Assembly: GCA_002397355.1 (NCBI GenBank) | Contig: DHAI01000110.1 | Span: forward strand, 5,903-18,664 | Direction: 5' to 3' | Source of the DNA: Ruminococcaceae bacterium UBA4958 | Lineage (GTDB): Bacteria > Bacillota > Clostridia > Oscillospirales > Acutalibacteraceae | DNA: 12,762 bases | Part shown: piece by piece, positions 1 to 7,345 of the stretch | Position numbering within the stretch: position 1 is the stretch's first letter | Layout of the letters: each line of letters starts with the position of its first letter | The notes under the pieces: generated by a model | The model's database searches: none | What the model was told of the DNA's origin: nothing | The model's input: only the letters and a program-made list of their open reading frames with translations | Position numbers and translations under genes: made by a program

Positions 1-1487
1 CGAGCGACTACTACAAGAGCGTTTTCAAATCCGTGGAAAAGGTAGACGACTACACCGTAAAACTGGTGACAAAGGAGCCATTCCCGCGCCTGGCGCTCAA
101 GTTCGGGGTCACCATCTGGGGAAACGACCTCAGAATCGTCCCGAAGCATATCTATGAAAAGCAGAGCGACGTGACCACGTTCAAAGATGAAAAGCCGGTC
201 GTCGCCGGCCCTTACACCGTAAAATCATACGATCCGCTCGGAAAATGGATCCTTTACGAGCGCCGGGAAGACTGGAAAAACAGCACCGTCGGGGTCGTCA
301 CAGGAAAAGAGCCCCAGGCGAAGTACGTCTGGTTCCGGGCTCTCGGCGACGATACCACGCGCCAGATGACCATGATCAACAATCAGGTCGATATTCTCTG
401 CGAAGTAACGCCGGAAATGCTTACCGCGATGACCAAGCAGAACGATAAGATCGCCTGCTGGTACAAGGATTTCCCATACGCGACCAGCGACGACCCCTGC
501 TCAAAGGGACTCGCGTTTTCCATTGGGAAAGGCGCTCCCTACAACAGCGCGGATTTCCGCTGGGCAATCGCGCTCGCCATGAATTTCGACGAGATCTCCA
601 TGAACATCTTCAGCGGGATCGGCCGTGCGAGCCCGTTCCCGATCCTCACCAACACGAGCACCATGCAGGAGCTCTATTACAAGCCGCTGCTCGATTGGGT
701 GGAGAACTTTGAACTGGATTTAGGCGACGGCACGAAAGTCAAGCCTTTCGACCCCGGGTACGCGGAGAGAATGGCAAAAACCTTGAGCGCGAAGGGCTAT
801 AATCTTCCCACCGACAAAGACAAACTGATCGACATGTTCGGCGTTGGGTGCTGGAAATACGATCCCCAAGCCGCCGAAAAGCTGCTGAAAAAGGCCGGGC
901 TTGAGAAAAAGAGCGACGGCTGGTACTTCAACGGGAAACCGTTCACCATCAACATGACTTATCTCGCCGATACCGAGGCGCAAGCGGGCCGCGGAACCAC
1001 GGCGGCTTACGACCAGCTGACCAAGTTCGGGCTGAAATGCAACATTTCCAGCCAGAGCAGCGCAACCTGGGACACGAACGGCAGCACCGGGAATTACGAG
1101 ATCGCGGGCTACTGGCCCACCGGCGGCATCACGAAGGACATCTATTCCCAGATCAACGGCTGGGACGGGGACCTGATCGTTCCTCTGGGCCAGCGGGGCT
1201 CAGGCCAGGGGACGCGCTGGAACAACGCGCAGGCTACCGACATCATCCACAAGCTGGCACAGCTCTCTCCCGAAAGCGACGAAGCTTACAAGCTCAACCT
1301 GGAATTCATGAAAGTCGCCATCGCGGATATGCCGTTCATCGGTTTCCATTCCGGCATCAAATTCGTTCCCACCAACAGCACATACTGGAACAACTATCCG
1401 TGTGCAGACAATCCTTACAACGGGCCCTGGTGGTGGTGGAGCTGCTTTAAATATATGCTCCCTGAAATCAGCCCCGTCTCCAAGTAA
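1..1487 (+). CDS. ABC transporter substrate-binding protein, SBP_bac_5 family (5' partial)
   Basis: Extracytoplasmic solute-binding protein of the peptide/nickel/oligosaccharide class, which captures the ligand outside the membrane and hands it to the two permeases encoded next. The reading frame is open from the left edge (first full codon at position 3) to TAA at 1485-1487, giving 494 visible residues. Family members usually have about 550-650, so the signal peptide and first lobe are mostly outside the window. The GTG at position 33 is internal and not a start. Family-like segments include GPYTVKSYDPLGKWILYERR and the region around PYNSADFRWAIALAMNFDEI, typical of family-5 binding proteins. 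The C-terminus is very rich in aromatics (YWNNYP, then PWWWWSCFKYM). That ending resembles binding proteins found beside glycosidase genes more than classical DppA/OppA, so an oligosaccharide ligand is possible; this is inference. The family assignment is firm, the substrate is not. Confidence 0.9.
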   Translation, partial: SDYYKSVFKSVEKVDDYTVKLVTKEPFPRLALKFGVTIWGNDLRIVPKHIYEKQSDVTTFKDEKPVVAGPYTVKSYDPLGKWILYERREDWKNSTVGVVTGKEPQAKYVWFRALGDDTTRQMTMINNQVDILCEVTPEMLTAMTKQNDKIACWYKDFPYATSDDPCSKGLAFSIGKGAPYNSADFRWAIALAMNFDEISMNIFSGIGRASPFPILTNTSTMQELYYKPLLDWVENFELDLGDGTKVKPFDPGYAERMAKTLSAKGYNLPTDKDKLIDMFGVGCWKYDPQAAEKLLKKAGLEKKSDGWYFNGKPFTINMTYLADTEAQAGRGTTAAYDQLTKFGLKCNISSQSSATWDTNGSTGNYEIAGYWPTGGITKDIYSQINGWDGDLIVPLGQRGSGQGTRWNNAQATDIIHKLAQLSPESDEAYKLNLEFMKVAIADMPFIGFHSGIKFVPTNSTYWNNYPCADNPYNGPWWWWSCFKYMLPEISPVSK

Positions 1488-1519
1488 TCCTATCTTGATC
1501 CAAGCAAAGCGTTATTGAG

Positions 1520-1573
1520 AAAAGAGGGCGCACTCATGGTTCGGGCGCGATGAGTCCGCCCTTCTTTTCTTTT
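1520..1573 (+). terminator. Hairpin plus T-rich tract between binding protein and permeases (attenuator-like)
   Basis: The left arm 1520-1537 pairs with 1550-1568 in three blocks: AAAAG/CTTTT, AGGGCG/CGCCCT and ACTCAT/ATGAGT. There is one C-C mismatch (1531/1556), one bulged T (1563) and a 12-nt loop. The right arm runs into CTTTTCTTTTC. It lies 32 nt after the binding-protein stop and before the permease genes, which suggests partial termination or 3'-end protection of the binding-protein mRNA rather than the end of the operon. The structure was folded by eye. Confidence 0.7.
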
Positions 1574-1600
1574 CATATCCGCAACAGGACGGCTTAAAAT
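1572..1600 (+). promoter_or_regulatory. Possible sigma-A promoter before the permease genes
   Basis: TTCATA (1572-1577, 4 of 6 matches to TTGACA), a 17-nt spacer, then TAAAAT (1595-1600, 5 of 6 matches to TATAAT). A start near 1607 would leave a leader of about 25 nt. The -35 is weak and overlaps the T-rich tail of the preceding hairpin, so chance is a real alternative. If it is real, the four membrane-complex genes would have their own promoter. Confidence 0.3.
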
Positions 1601-1618
1601 AGCTAATTCTGTGAAGTT

Positions 1619-1626
1619 GAGAGGTG
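1619..1626 (+). promoter_or_regulatory. Ribosome binding site deciding the permease GTG start
   Basis: GAGAGGTG lies 5 nt before GTG 1632. The alternative GTG at 1611 has only AT-rich, non-SD sequence before it, so the downstream GTG is preferred. Confidence 0.6.
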
Positions 1627-1631
1627 TAACC

Positions 1632-2630
1632 GTGAAATTCCGTAAATACTTTCTCATGCGGCTTCTGACTTGCCTCCTGACGATCTGGATCGGTGTGACG
1701 TTCATCTTTTTCATCCCGCGCATGTTTCCCTCGGATCCCGTCGAGAGCATGATCGGCCAGATCCAGTCCCGCTCCGGCCAGATGGACCCCGCGCAGATGG
1801 AATCGCTGCGCAGGTCGCTGCGCATCCAGTTCGGCCTGGAGGGCAGCCTGATGGAGCAGTACGGCACTTTCCTCTGGAAAGGGCTTCTCCATTTCGATTT
1901 TGGGCCGTCGCTGATGAGCTATCCGACTCCCGTGGGGGAAATCATCGGCACCTACCTGCCATATACCCTGGGCCTTTCGCTTACGACCACGGTCGTCGCA
2001 TGGCTGATCGGCAACTTTATCGGCCTGCTGGCAGGTTTCCGGAAGGATAAGCGCTCCTCCAAAATCCTGGAAGGCATCGCCATCTGCATTTATCCCGTGC
2101 CCTACTTTATGATCGCCCTGATCCTGCAGATCGTTTTCGCATACCTGCTGGGCTGGTGCCCGCTGCAGGCCACCATCATGACGTCGGGGGGATTCGGGGC
2201 GTTTTTCAGCTCGCTCATGAAAGCTTCCATTCTGCCGGCTGTTTCGCTTCTGCTGGTCGGAACCGGATGGTGGATCATTTCCATGAAGTCCCTTTCCTCC
2301 ACGACGGCGGAGGAGGAATTCGTCCTGTTCGCGAGGTATCGCGGGCTGCCTGAAAAGACCATCGGCAAGAACTATGTTTTCCGCAACTCCATCCTGACGC
2401 AGATCACGGCCCTGGCCATGAGCCTGGGCGGCGTTTTCGGCGGCTCCATCATGACGGAGATGATTTTCGGCTACCCCGGCGTGGGCACTCTGATCCAGAA
2501 AGCGATCCTGCAGTCGGACTACAACACGATGCTGGGCTGCATCACAATCTCCATCGTCGCCATTGCCGTGGCAACCTTGATCGTGGACCTGATCTATCCG
2601 TTTATCGATCCGCGCATCAGATATAGCTAA
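1632..2630 (+). CDS. ABC transporter permease, DppB/OppB family
   Basis: First integral-membrane subunit of the importer; it forms the translocation channel together with the next gene product. The chosen start is GTG 1632 (332 aa), because GAGAGGTG (1619-1626) sits 5 nt upstream. The in-frame GTG at 1611 would add 7 residues but has no ribosome binding site. An N-terminal membrane segment (about residues 8-28) is followed by an extracytoplasmic stretch (about 33-95) and then roughly five more hydrophobic segments. The cytoplasmic EAA-type coupling loop that docks on the ATPase is visible at about 227-253 (EEEFVLFARYRGLPEKTIG), followed by the FGYPGVG motif at 279-285 that is characteristic of DppB-type permeases. 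The length is normal and the gene intact. The stop is 19 nt before the next start, consistent with one operon. Confidence 0.92.
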   Translation: MKFRKYFLMRLLTCLLTIWIGVTFIFFIPRMFPSDPVESMIGQIQSRSGQMDPAQMESLRRSLRIQFGLEGSLMEQYGTFLWKGLLHFDFGPSLMSYPTPVGEIIGTYLPYTLGLSLTTTVVAWLIGNFIGLLAGFRKDKRSSKILEGIAICIYPVPYFMIALILQIVFAYLLGWCPLQATIMTSGGFGAFFSSLMKASILPAVSLLLVGTGWWIISMKSLSSTTAEEEFVLFARYRGLPEKTIGKNYVFRNSILTQITALAMSLGGVFGGSIMTEMIFGYPGVGTLIQKAILQSDYNTMLGCITISIVAIAVATLIVDLIYPFIDPRIRYS

Positions 2631-2649
2631 GGGGGAGGGGAAAACAGAT

Positions 2650-3486
2650 ATGAAAAAGTTCTGGGAAACCGCCAACATTCGCTTGAAGATCGGCTTGATC
2701 GTCACCTTTATCTTCGTCATCATCGGATTTGTTTTCTACTACATCCCCCATGTGAATCCCTTTTCCTACAACGCCTACCCGGCACAGCTCGGGGCCTCGG
2801 CCGAGCACTGGCTCGGGACCACGACGATGGGGCAGGACGTCACATGGCTGCTGATCGAAGCCATTCATAATTCCCTGTCCATCGGCCTGATCGTGGCGAC
2901 GATCGGCACCGTGGTAGGCGTCTTCATCGGGCTGCTGGCAGGCTTTTCCGGCGGCGCCACGGACCGCGTGCTCACCGTCATCACCGATACGTTCGTCGTG
3001 ATCCCCTCCCTGCCCATCCTGATTTTGATGACCTCGCTGATGAAGGGGTCTTCCACGGTGCTGCTCATGGCCCTGGTTCTGGCGCTGTTCGCATGGGCCT
3101 GGCCGAGCCGCCAGATCCGCTCGATGGCCCTGACCATCAAGGAACGGGATTTTATCCAGACCGCATGGTTCTCCGGCGAAGGCACGGTCCAGGTGGTTGC
3201 GACGGAGATCCTGCCGTACGCGCTGACGTGGTCGCTGTCGAACTTCATGAACGCCACGCTCGCGGCGATCGCTTCGGAATCGAGCCTCGCCGTTCTGGGC
3301 CTGTCGCCGGCGAACCTCATCTCCCTCGGGAACATGATCCAGTGGGCGCGGGAGCGCAACGCGATCTTCGGGCAGCAGTGGCTTTGGATCGGATCGCCGA
3401 TCGTGGCGACGGTTGTGCTGTTCGTCGGTCTGTTCCTTTTAATCACGGGTTACAACGACTATCTTTCCATGAAGAGAGGCAGGTGA
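2650..3486 (+). CDS. ABC transporter permease, DppC/OppC family
   Basis: Second channel-forming subunit, 278 aa. ATG 2650 is preceded by a G-rich ribosome binding site (2631-2640) with 9-nt spacing. The N-terminus has one membrane helix (about residues 14-34). The OppC-type signature GTTTMGQDV follows at 56-64 (the family consensus is GTDxxGRD), then about five hydrophobic segments. The EAA loop lies around 163-190 (IKERDFIQTAWFSGEGTVQV). It departs from the usual AAxxxGAS pattern by carrying WFSGEG, though the downstream SSLAVLGL segment is family-typical. The stop TGA at 3484-3486 is 5 nt before the next start, and the last codons carry that gene's ribosome binding site, suggesting translational coupling. 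The family assignment is secure; the substrate is unknown. Confidence 0.92.
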   Translation: MKKFWETANIRLKIGLIVTFIFVIIGFVFYYIPHVNPFSYNAYPAQLGASAEHWLGTTTMGQDVTWLLIEAIHNSLSIGLIVATIGTVVGVFIGLLAGFSGGATDRVLTVITDTFVVIPSLPILILMTSLMKGSSTVLLMALVLALFAWAWPSRQIRSMALTIKERDFIQTAWFSGEGTVQVVATEILPYALTWSLSNFMNATLAAIASESSLAVLGLSPANLISLGNMIQWARERNAIFGQQWLWIGSPIVATVVLFVGLFLLITGYNDYLSMKRGR

Positions 3487-3491
3487 ACATC

Positions 3492-4472
3492 ATGATTAAA
3501 ATCGATCATCTGTCCACTTATTACGAGACGATCGACGGCAACGTCCCCGTTCTCAACGATCTGAACCTGGAGATCAAAGACAATGAGATATTCGGCATCG
3601 CGGGGGAATCCGGCTGCGGCAAGACCACGCTCCTGAAGACGCTGTACGACATCGTGGAATTTCCGCTGGTCATCGGGCACGGAAAAGTGATCCTGAGCGG
3701 CACAAAGGACGGAAAGCCGTTTTCTTATGAATCCGGAAAAATCCGCAACAGCTGGTGGAGCAACATTTCCTACATCCCGCAGGCCGCGCAAAGCGTTTTA
3801 AACCCGATCATGCGCATGAAGCAGCAGTTTTTGGATTCCATCCCCAGGGAAAGCAGGAAAAACGAAACGCCGGAAGAAACGCTGGGCCGCGTCGCAAAAT
3901 ACCTGGAGGAACTGAGCCTGTCCCCGGACCTGCTGAACGCCTACCCCTTCCAGCTCTCGGGCGGCATGCGCCAGAGAATGATCATCGCGCTGGCAACGTT
4001 TATGTCGCCTAACGTCGTGCTGGCGGACGAACCCACCACCGCGCTGGACGTGGTGATACAGAGAGGCATTTTAATGATGCTGATGCGTTTGCAGAAGCAG
4101 CAGAAAAACACGCTGGTATTGGTCAGCCACGATATGGGCGTCCACTACCAGGTAACCGACCGCATGGCCATCATGTATTCCGGCAGCATCGTGGAGCTGG
4201 GAAAAACGGAGGACATCTTTTCGGACCCGATCCATCCGTATACTACGATGCTGGTGGGAGCGCTGCCAAAAGTGGGCGACAAGAGCCAGAAGGTCGGTAT
4301 TCCGGGACGTCCGCCGGCGTTTACGAATCCGCCGCCGGGATGCCGTTTCGCTCCCAGGTGCCCCCACGCGGCGGACTGCTGCCGCAGGGAGGTTCCGCGT
4401 CTCAGGGAGATCAGACCGGGCCGTTACGCTGCCTGCCATCTATTCAGCGAGGAGGCGGAACAAAATGGCTGA
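3492..4472 (+). CDS. ABC transporter ATP-binding protein, DppD/OppD type
   Basis: Cytoplasmic ATPase that powers the importer, 326 aa. The reading frame is open much further upstream inside the permease gene, but homology begins at ATG 3492 (MIKIDHLSTYY), with AGGTGA (3481-3486) as its ribosome binding site. Visible motifs are Walker A GESGCGKTT (38-46), Q-loop Q97, signature LSGGMRQR (155-162), Walker B VVLADEPTTALD (175-186) and switch His213. The C-terminal oligopeptide/dipeptide extension has PGRPPAFTNPPPGCRFAPRCP and four cysteines (GCRF, RCPH, DCC, ACHL). In DppD/OppD-type proteins this Cys pattern has been linked to an iron-sulfur cluster. All catalytic residues are present. The 3' end overlaps the next gene by 8 nt, typical of a coupled heterodimeric pair. 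Confidence 0.93.
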   Translation: MIKIDHLSTYYETIDGNVPVLNDLNLEIKDNEIFGIAGESGCGKTTLLKTLYDIVEFPLVIGHGKVILSGTKDGKPFSYESGKIRNSWWSNISYIPQAAQSVLNPIMRMKQQFLDSIPRESRKNETPEETLGRVAKYLEELSLSPDLLNAYPFQLSGGMRQRMIIALATFMSPNVVLADEPTTALDVVIQRGILMMLMRLQKQQKNTLVLVSHDMGVHYQVTDRMAIMYSGSIVELGKTEDIFSDPIHPYTTMLVGALPKVGDKSQKVGIPGRPPAFTNPPPGCRFAPRCPHAADCCRREVPRLREIRPGRYAACHLFSEEAEQNG

Positions 4473-5454
4473 GAAACTTCTGGAGATCAACGGCGTAAGC
4501 AAAATTTTCAAGATCGGCGGCATGATCCGCGGGAAAAAGCTGGTCGCCATCGACCACGTCTCGCTGAGCATCGACAACGACAAACCGGTCATCCTGTCCG
4601 TCGTCGGGGAATCCGGCTGCGGAAAATCGACATTGTGCAAGATGGTGCTTCGCATGTACCGGCCGGATACGGGAGACATTTTTCTGCTGGGGAAGCCGTA
4701 CTCCCAAAAGAAGGGCTACGATCCGCTGCAGTTCCGCCTGGACGTCCAGCCGATTTTTCAGAATCCCTACGAATCCTTTTCGGCCCGTAAAAAAGTGGAC
4801 ACCTATCTGTTCAACACCGCGCTGCGCCTGGGCATTGTAAAAACCCGCTCGGAAGCCGAAAAGCTGATCGACGAAACGCTGTGCAACGTCGGCATGTCCC
4901 TGGCAACCGTCAGGGGAAAATACCCGACTCAGTTTTCCGGAGGGGAGCTGCAGCGCGTGTCGATCGCCAGGGCGCTGCTGACGCGGCCGAAGCTCATCGT
5001 TGCCGACGAACCCGTGGCCGCCATCGACGCCTCCATGAAAATGAATATCGTAAACCTGTTTAAAGAGCTGAAGGACAAATACAAGGTCTCCTTCATCTAC
5101 ATCACCCACGACCTCTCCACAGCCTATTATGTCTCCGATTACATCGCGACCCTTTACCGCGGCTGCCTGATCGAATACGGTCCGGCGAAAGAGATCATGG
5201 ATCATCCGGCGCATCCGTATACGGACCTGCTGATGAACGCGGTGCCGAGAGTCGGCGAAAAGTGGGACAACAGCGTGGTCCTGCCGGACATGGAGGAAAA
5301 CGAGTACGCCATCTCTTATTGCAAATACGCGCCCCGCTGCCCCTACGCGAAGGACAAATGCAGGAAATGGCGTCCGGAGTTGAAACCGACAACGGGCGAC
5401 CGGCAAGTCGCCTGCTTTTATCCGTTGACTGAAAAAAGCCGTGACCGCTCCTGA
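4465..5454 (+). CDS. ABC transporter ATP-binding protein, DppF/OppF type
   Basis: Second ATPase of the importer, 329 aa, expected to pair with the preceding ATPase. ATG 4465 lies inside the end of the upstream gene, and AGGAGG (4450-4455) sits 9 nt before it. Motifs are Walker A GESGCGKST (48-56), signature FSGGELQR (157-164), Walker B LIVADEPVAAID (177-188) and switch His215. The stretch LDVQPIFQNPYESFSARKKV is the OppF/DppF-type Q-loop region. The C-terminus keeps the four-cysteine pattern (YCKY, RCPY, DKC, ACFY) with RCPYAKDKC. The Walker B tail reads PVAAID rather than PVSALD, a mild change that keeps the catalytic Glu182. It is the last recognisable gene of the transporter operon. Confidence 0.93.
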   Translation: MAEKLLEINGVSKIFKIGGMIRGKKLVAIDHVSLSIDNDKPVILSVVGESGCGKSTLCKMVLRMYRPDTGDIFLLGKPYSQKKGYDPLQFRLDVQPIFQNPYESFSARKKVDTYLFNTALRLGIVKTRSEAEKLIDETLCNVGMSLATVRGKYPTQFSGGELQRVSIARALLTRPKLIVADEPVAAIDASMKMNIVNLFKELKDKYKVSFIYITHDLSTAYYVSDYIATLYRGCLIEYGPAKEIMDHPAHPYTDLLMNAVPRVGEKWDNSVVLPDMEENEYAISYCKYAPRCPYAKDKCRKWRPELKPTTGDRQVACFYPLTEKSRDRS

Positions 5455-5466
5455 AAAGCGGTGGAA

Positions 5467-5525
5467 CGGATTGTAGACAAACGCCGCCCGGGCTCATGCC
5501 GCAGGCGGCGTTTGTCTACAATCCG
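5467..5525. repeat. 22-bp perfect inverted repeat (long hairpin) after the transporter operon
   Basis: The left arm 5467-5488 is the exact reverse complement of 5504-5525, separated by 15 nt; the loop itself can form GGC-TCAT-GCC. Each arm contains TTGTAGACAA or its complement next to GCCGCC. It begins 12 nt after the last transporter stop. Neither side has a T-run, so it is not a standard intrinsic terminator. It may be a dispersed palindromic repeat (REP-like), a 3'-end stabilising hairpin, or a structure acting on both strands. Confidence 0.8.
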
Positions 5526-5526
5526 C

Positions 5527-5550
5527 CCCGCCCGCGCCTCAGGCGGGTTT
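5527..5550 (+). terminator. Weak GC-rich hairpin with TTT tail
   Basis: CCCGCC (5527-5532) pairs with GGCGGG (5542-5547) around a 9-nt loop and is followed by only TTT before CC. Together with the large palindrome just upstream it could terminate the transporter transcript, but the T-tract is poor. Confidence 0.3.
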
Positions 5551-5637
5551 CCGTTCCCGGCGGGCGGAGACGCCCTCTTCGGTAATATGGTAAAACACAG
5601 CCCTTTTTTTTCAGACATTCTGGAACTTTTCGCGGAA

Positions 5638-5658
5638 TGTCAAGTAAATTTCTTGACA
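5638..5658. promoter_or_regulatory. Candidate operator: 7-bp inverted repeat over the rny -35 box
   Basis: TGTCAAG (5638-5644) and CTTGACA (5652-5658) are perfect inverted arms separated by TAAATTT; the right arm contains the -35 hexamer. A dimeric regulator bound here would block RNA polymerase. The symmetry could be accidental, because TTGACA supplies most of one arm. A second inverted pair, GACATTC (5614-5620) with GAATGTC (5635-5641), overlaps its left side. Confidence 0.35.
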
Positions 5659-5682
5659 GATGCACCCCGAAAGTAATACAAT
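5653..5682 (+). promoter_or_regulatory. rny: Sigma-A promoter of rny
   Basis: A consensus TTGACA (5653-5658), an 18-nt spacer and TACAAT (5677-5682, 5 of 6 matches) predict a transcript start near 5689. It is the only well-formed promoter seen in the gap before rny and lies about 95 nt ahead of its TTG codon. Confidence 0.75.
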
Positions 5683-5691
5683 TATTTCACT

Positions 5692-5718
5692 GATGCGTCA
5701 TGATACGCATCTGTTTTT
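5692..5718 (+). terminator. Hairpin plus T5 at the predicted 5' end of the rny transcript
   Basis: GATGCGT (5692-5698) pairs with ACGCATC (5705-5711) around a 6-nt loop and is followed by TGTTTTT (5712-5718). It has intrinsic-terminator form but starts only about 3 nt after the predicted start of the rny transcript. It may end read-through from upstream, protect the rny 5' end, or act as an attenuator that releases an RNA of about 30 nt. Confidence 0.6.
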
Positions 5719-5765
5719 ACCCGTATGATTTTCCGGCTTAAATTGCCGTATTGGCAAAATTGATG

Positions 5766-5774
5766 AAGGAGGTG
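5766..5774 (+). promoter_or_regulatory. Strong ribosome binding site for the TTG start of rny
   Basis: AAGGAGGTG, close to full anti-SD complementarity, ends 7 nt before TTG 5782. No ATG or GTG in this frame lies near the expected N-terminus, so the site fixes TTG as the start. Confidence 0.85.
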
Positions 5775-5781
5775 CCGGCAT

Positions 5782-7341
5782 TTGCAGGTAGATTTGATTT
5801 TCTGCATCCTCATTGCGGTTGTTTGCGCGGCCGTAGCGGGTGTTTTCTGTTTTTTCCTGGGCGTGGAACACCGCAAGAAGACCGCTGAATATACCATCGG
5901 TTCCGCGGAACAGGAAGCCAAGCGAATCGTAAACGACGCGATCAAAACGGGAGAAGCGAAAAAAAAGGAAGCGATCCTGGAGGGGAAAGACGAAATCCAC
6001 CGCCAGCGAACCGAGTCCGAAAGGGAACTGAACGAGCGCAGAAAGGAAGTTCAGCGGCAGGAACGCCGCATCCAGCAGAAAGAGGAAACGCTGGACAAAA
6101 AAATGGAAGGGCTCGAAGCCAAGGAGGAAATTCTCAACAACAAAAACAAACAGGCGGAGGACCGCCTGGGTGAGGCGGACGCGCTGAAAAAGAGCCAGTT
6201 CGACGTGCTGGAGCGCATTTCGGGCTTCACCATGGAACAGGCGAAGGAATATCTGCTCAATAACCTTGACAACGAGCTGACGCACGAAAAGGCCGTCAAG
6301 CTGATGGAATACGAGCAGCAGACGCGGGAGGAAGCCGACAAAACGGCACGGGAGATCATCTCCACCGCCATCCAGCGCTGTGCCGCGGACCATGTGGCGG
6401 AGGCGACGATCTCCGTCGTGCCGCTGCCGAACGACGAAATGAAGGGCCGCATCATCGGCCGCGAGGGCCGCAACATCCGCGCGATCGAGACGATGACGGG
6501 CGTGGACCTGATCATCGACGACACGCCGGAAGCCATCACCCTTTCCTGCTTCGAGCCGGTGCGCCGCGAAGTCGCCCGCATCGCGCTGGAACGCCTGATC
6601 GCCGACGGTCGGATCCATCCCGCCCGCATCGAGGAATCCATCGAAAAGGCACGCCGCGAGGTGGACGCCACCATCAAGCAGGAGGGCGACCGCGCCGCGC
6701 TGGAAGCCGGCGTAAACGGCCTGCACCCCGAGCTGATCAAGCTGCTCGGCAGGCTGCACTACCGCACCAGCTACGGCCAGAACGTTCTGGACCATTCGCT
6801 GGAGGTCTCTTACCTGGCCGGCATGATGGCCTCGGAGCTCGGCATCGACCCGACCATCGCCCGCAGGGCGGGGCTGCTGCACGACATCGGCAAGGCCCTC
6901 GACCACGAGATCGAGGGCTCGCACGTCGACATCGGCGTGGAGTACGCCCGCAAGTATAAGGAAAGCGAAGCCGTCATCCACGCCATCCACGCGCACCACG
7001 GCGACGTGGAGGCCAAAACCGTCGCCGCCTGCCTGGTGCAGGCCGCCGACGCCATCAGCGCGGCCAGGCCGGGAGCCCGCCGCGAGAATGTGGAGAACTA
7101 CATCAAGCGTCTGGAAAAGCTGGAGGAGGTCGCTTCCTCGTTCGAAGGCGTCGAGCGCAGCTACGCCATTCAGGCCGGACGCGAGATCCGCATTATGGTT
7201 AAACCCGAGGTCATCAGCGACGACGAGATGGTGCTTCTTGCGCAGAAAATCTGCAAAAAAATCGAGAGCGACCTGGAGTATCCCGGACAGATCAAAGTCA
7301 ATATCATCCGCGAGAGCCGCGCGATCGAATACGCGAAGTAA
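5782..7341 (+). CDS. rny: Ribonuclease Y
   Basis: Membrane-anchored endoribonuclease that starts bulk mRNA decay and processes operon transcripts in Firmicutes. It is 519 aa, the usual family length (about 520). The start is TTG 5782. Domain order: one N-terminal transmembrane helix (about residues 3-25); a long charged coiled coil (about 30-165), rich in Glu, Lys and Arg; a KH RNA-binding domain with GREG at 226-229 in [16 protein letters not shown]; and an HD metal-phosphohydrolase domain with the catalytic pair His367-Asp368 in LLHDIGKA, followed by HVDIG and HAHHGDVE. The C-terminal tail ends in [19 protein letters not shown], typical of the family. All key residues are present. It has its own promoter and is followed by ymdB, an order also seen in Bacillus. 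It probably works together with the RNA degradation machinery at the membrane. Confidence 0.97.
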   Translation: MQVDLIFCILIAVVCAAVAGVFCFFLGVEHRKKTAEYTIGSAEQEAKRIVNDAIKTGEAKKKEAILEGKDEIHRQRTESERELNERRKEVQRQERRIQQKEETLDKKMEGLEAKEEILNNKNKQAEDRLGEADALKKSQFDVLERISGFTMEQAKEYLLNNLDNELTHEKAVKLMEYEQQTREEADKTAREIISTAIQRCAADHVAEATISVVPLPNDEMKGRIIGREGRNIRAIETMTGVDLIIDDTPEAITLSCFEPVRREVARIALERLIADGRIHPARIEESIEKARREVDATIKQEGDRAALEAGVNGLHPELIKLLGRLHYRTSYGQNVLDHSLEVSYLAGMMASELGIDPTIARRAGLLHDIGKALDHEIEGSHVDIGVEYARKYKESEAVIHAIHAHHGDVEAKTVAACLVQAADAISAARPGARRENVENYIKRLEKLEEVASSFEGVERSYAIQAGREIRIMVKPEVISDDEMVLLAQKICKKIESDLEYPGQIKVNIIRESRAIEYAK

Positions 7342-7345
7342 GTGC

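Noticed and set aside
1512..2723. A 403-codon minus-strand frame over the first permease, and similar antisense frames over the other transporter genes
   Set aside because: They are shadows of well-supported permease and ATPase genes. Their composition is unlike real proteins, and they cross gene junctions without regard to them.
3093..3491. N-terminal extension of the first ATPase into the permease gene
   Set aside because: The upstream part is an out-of-frame, Arg- and Asp-rich reading of the permease. ABC-ATPase similarity and the ribosome binding site both start at ATG 3492.
5467..5525. A CRISPR repeat or the end of an IS element
   Set aside because: There is only one copy, no spacers, no cas gene and no transposase. 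The palindrome alone does not justify a mobile-element call.
5461..5676. A 71-codon frame starting in the long palindrome
   Set aside because: It reads through the inverted repeat, producing mirrored RIVDKRR and RRRLSTIR segments, and has no homology-like features; structure, not coding, explains it.
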